Of a stretch of 7,282 nucleotides of DNA, positions 6,864-7,282 are shown one piece after another. Below the pieces are notes generated by a model. It saw only the letters and a list, made by a program, of their open reading frames with translations. It was not told where the DNA came from and made no database searches. The stretch is taken from contig CAAEMG010000176.1 in assembly GCA_900757025.1 (NCBI GenBank), forward strand, positions 1 through 7,282, given 5' to 3'. The position numbers and the translations under genes are program-made. Positions within the stretch are counted from its first letter, which is position 1; every line of letters begins with the position of its first letter. The stretch comes from Clostridia bacterium. Lineage in GTDB: Bacteria; Bacillota; Clostridia; Lachnospirales; Anaerotignaceae.

Positions 6864-7070
6864 TTACTCTTTGCTTATTTCCTGCTCTGCTGGATGCTGT
6901 GAGATGTATTCAACGGCGGTATCTTTTAAAAATTGTGCATTATCAACATTTATTGTCTTACAGTAACCGTCTATCATTTTTTCAAACAGTATGCAATTCA
7001 AAAAGCAATATATGGAAATTATTTTGAAAAATAAAAAAAGAGTCGGCTCATTTCCTGTCAACAAAAACAT
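6864..7070 (-). CDS. possible small ORF or remnant, function unknown
   Basis: A 68-codon reading frame. The N-terminal half is rich in Phe, Leu and Ile and could be chance AT-rich sequence. The C-terminal half (FEKMIDGYCK through VEYISQHPAEQE) has a mixed, helix-like composition that looks more like real protein. There is no ribosome-binding site before the ATG at 7070, and I do not recognise the family. It may be the 3' end of a decayed gene. It overlaps the equally weak frame at 6991-7137 on the other strand, so at most one is likely real. Confidence 0.2.
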   Translation of the reverse strand: MFLLTGNEPTLFLFFKIISIYCFLNCILFEKMIDGYCKTINVDNAQFLKDTAVEYISQHPAEQEISKE

Positions 7071-7137
7071 AAGTTTTGCCGATGGCTATAGAACCGTTGC
7101 TCCAAAATTAAAATATCATAAAAGAAAAATATTTTAA
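6991..7137 (+). CDS. possible 48-residue ORF, function unknown
   Basis: ATG 6991 (a second ATG lies in frame at 7012) opens a basic 48-residue frame ending in KLKYHKRKIF and a TAA stop. The middle (VGSFPVNKNISFADGYRTV) looks protein-like, but there is no Shine-Dalgarno sequence and no promoter. It may be a fragment of a lost gene or chance. It overlaps the - strand frame at 6864-7070. Confidence 0.15.
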   Translation: MQFKKQYMEIILKNKKRVGSFPVNKNISFADGYRTVAPKLKYHKRKIF

Positions 7138-7209
7138 ATAGAAAAACCTCCGCAAAATCAAAAAGAACAATATTATTAAGCCTCATCAAAATCGCTTTAA
7201 AATCAAGGG

Positions 7210-7237
7210 TTGTGAAGAAGCTGTTTTGTGGTATAAT
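7210..7237 (+). promoter_or_regulatory. promoter with extended -10 for the next gene
   Basis: TTGTGA (7210-7215) lies 16 bp before a perfect TATAAT (7232-7237), which is preceded by TGG to give the extended -10 TGGTATAAT. The start would fall near 7244, about 30 nt before the ATG at 7275, with the ribosome-binding site in between. Confidence 0.75.
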
Positions 7238-7274
7238 AAATAATGGTATAAAAGAAAAAGGAGCAAAAAAACAA

Positions 7275-7282
7275 ATGAATTA
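7275..7282 (+). CDS. start of the next gene (cut by window end)
   Basis: ATG 7275 followed by AAT and a partial codon. AAGGAG at 7258-7263 lies 11 nt upstream, slightly long but usable, and a good promoter precedes it at 7210-7237. Nothing can be said about the product. Confidence 0.6.

Larger units (their letters stand above)
6714..7274. other. AT-rich spacer without a convincing gene
   Basis: About 560 bases that hold a second hairpin with a T tract (6744-6802), a 19-bp palindrome (6812-6830), two weak small ORFs on opposite strands (6864-7070 and 6991-7137) and a promoter (7210-7237). No tRNA, rRNA, CRISPR array or recognisable insertion sequence is visible. Codon use and the missing ribosome-binding sites differ from the confident genes, so this may be decayed sequence or a region carrying non-coding RNA. 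Confidence 0.6.

Noticed and set aside
6693..6902. + strand open frame starting in the operon terminator
   Set aside because: It begins in the terminator loop, runs through the second hairpin and the palindrome, and lacks a ribosome-binding site.
1..7282. tRNA, rRNA, CRISPR array, insertion sequence or prophage
   Set aside because: I saw no cloverleaf, no regularly spaced direct repeats, no transposase motifs and no terminal inverted repeats with target duplications.

Overview
The window looks like chromosomal DNA from an anaerobic, low-GC Firmicute, most likely a member of class Clostridia. The signs are AT-rich spacers, A/T-ending codons with many ATA and AGA, strong AAGGAG/GGAGG ribosome-binding sites, a tgt-yajC gene pair, and an oxygen-sensitive activase/dehydratase pair of the 2-hydroxyacyl-CoA dehydratase kind. 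I cannot name the genus. All confident genes lie on the + strand.

Layout. Positions 1-1143 hold all but the first few codons of tgt (tRNA-guanine transglycosylase). A sigma-A-like promoter (1159-1187) leads into yajC (1265-1738), which ends at an intrinsic terminator (1747-1784). An AT-rich leader (1786-1981) holds a consensus -35 box and a nested inverted repeat. It precedes a tightly packed three-gene operon. The first gene (1982-4915, TTG start) encodes two tandem BcrA/BadF/HgdC-type ATPase domains plus a DUF2229-type domain. The second (4893-6164) encodes an HgdB-like (COG3581-type) dehydratase/reductase subunit. The third (6164-6667) encodes a Nudix hydrolase. A perfect 16-bp hairpin (6671-6713) closes the operon.

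Positions 6714-7274 contain no convincing gene. They hold a second hairpin ending in seven T's, a perfect 19-bp palindrome, two weak small ORFs that may be remnants, and a good promoter at 7210-7237. That promoter drives a gene whose first codons (ATG at 7275) are cut by the window end.

How the genes work together. In the known family, the activase hydrolyses ATP to push an electron at very low potential from its [4Fe-4S] cluster onto a partner Fe-S protein, which then performs a difficult reduction or dehydration. Here the activase carries two Cys pairs with the same 39-residue spacing as HgdC, so one polypeptide could build the cluster that normally needs a homodimer. As I recall, relatives are usually single proteins of about 1,400 residues. 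Here the same length (977 + 423) is split over two overlapping genes. The substrate is unknown, and the split pair with its structured leader is the part of the window most worth following up.
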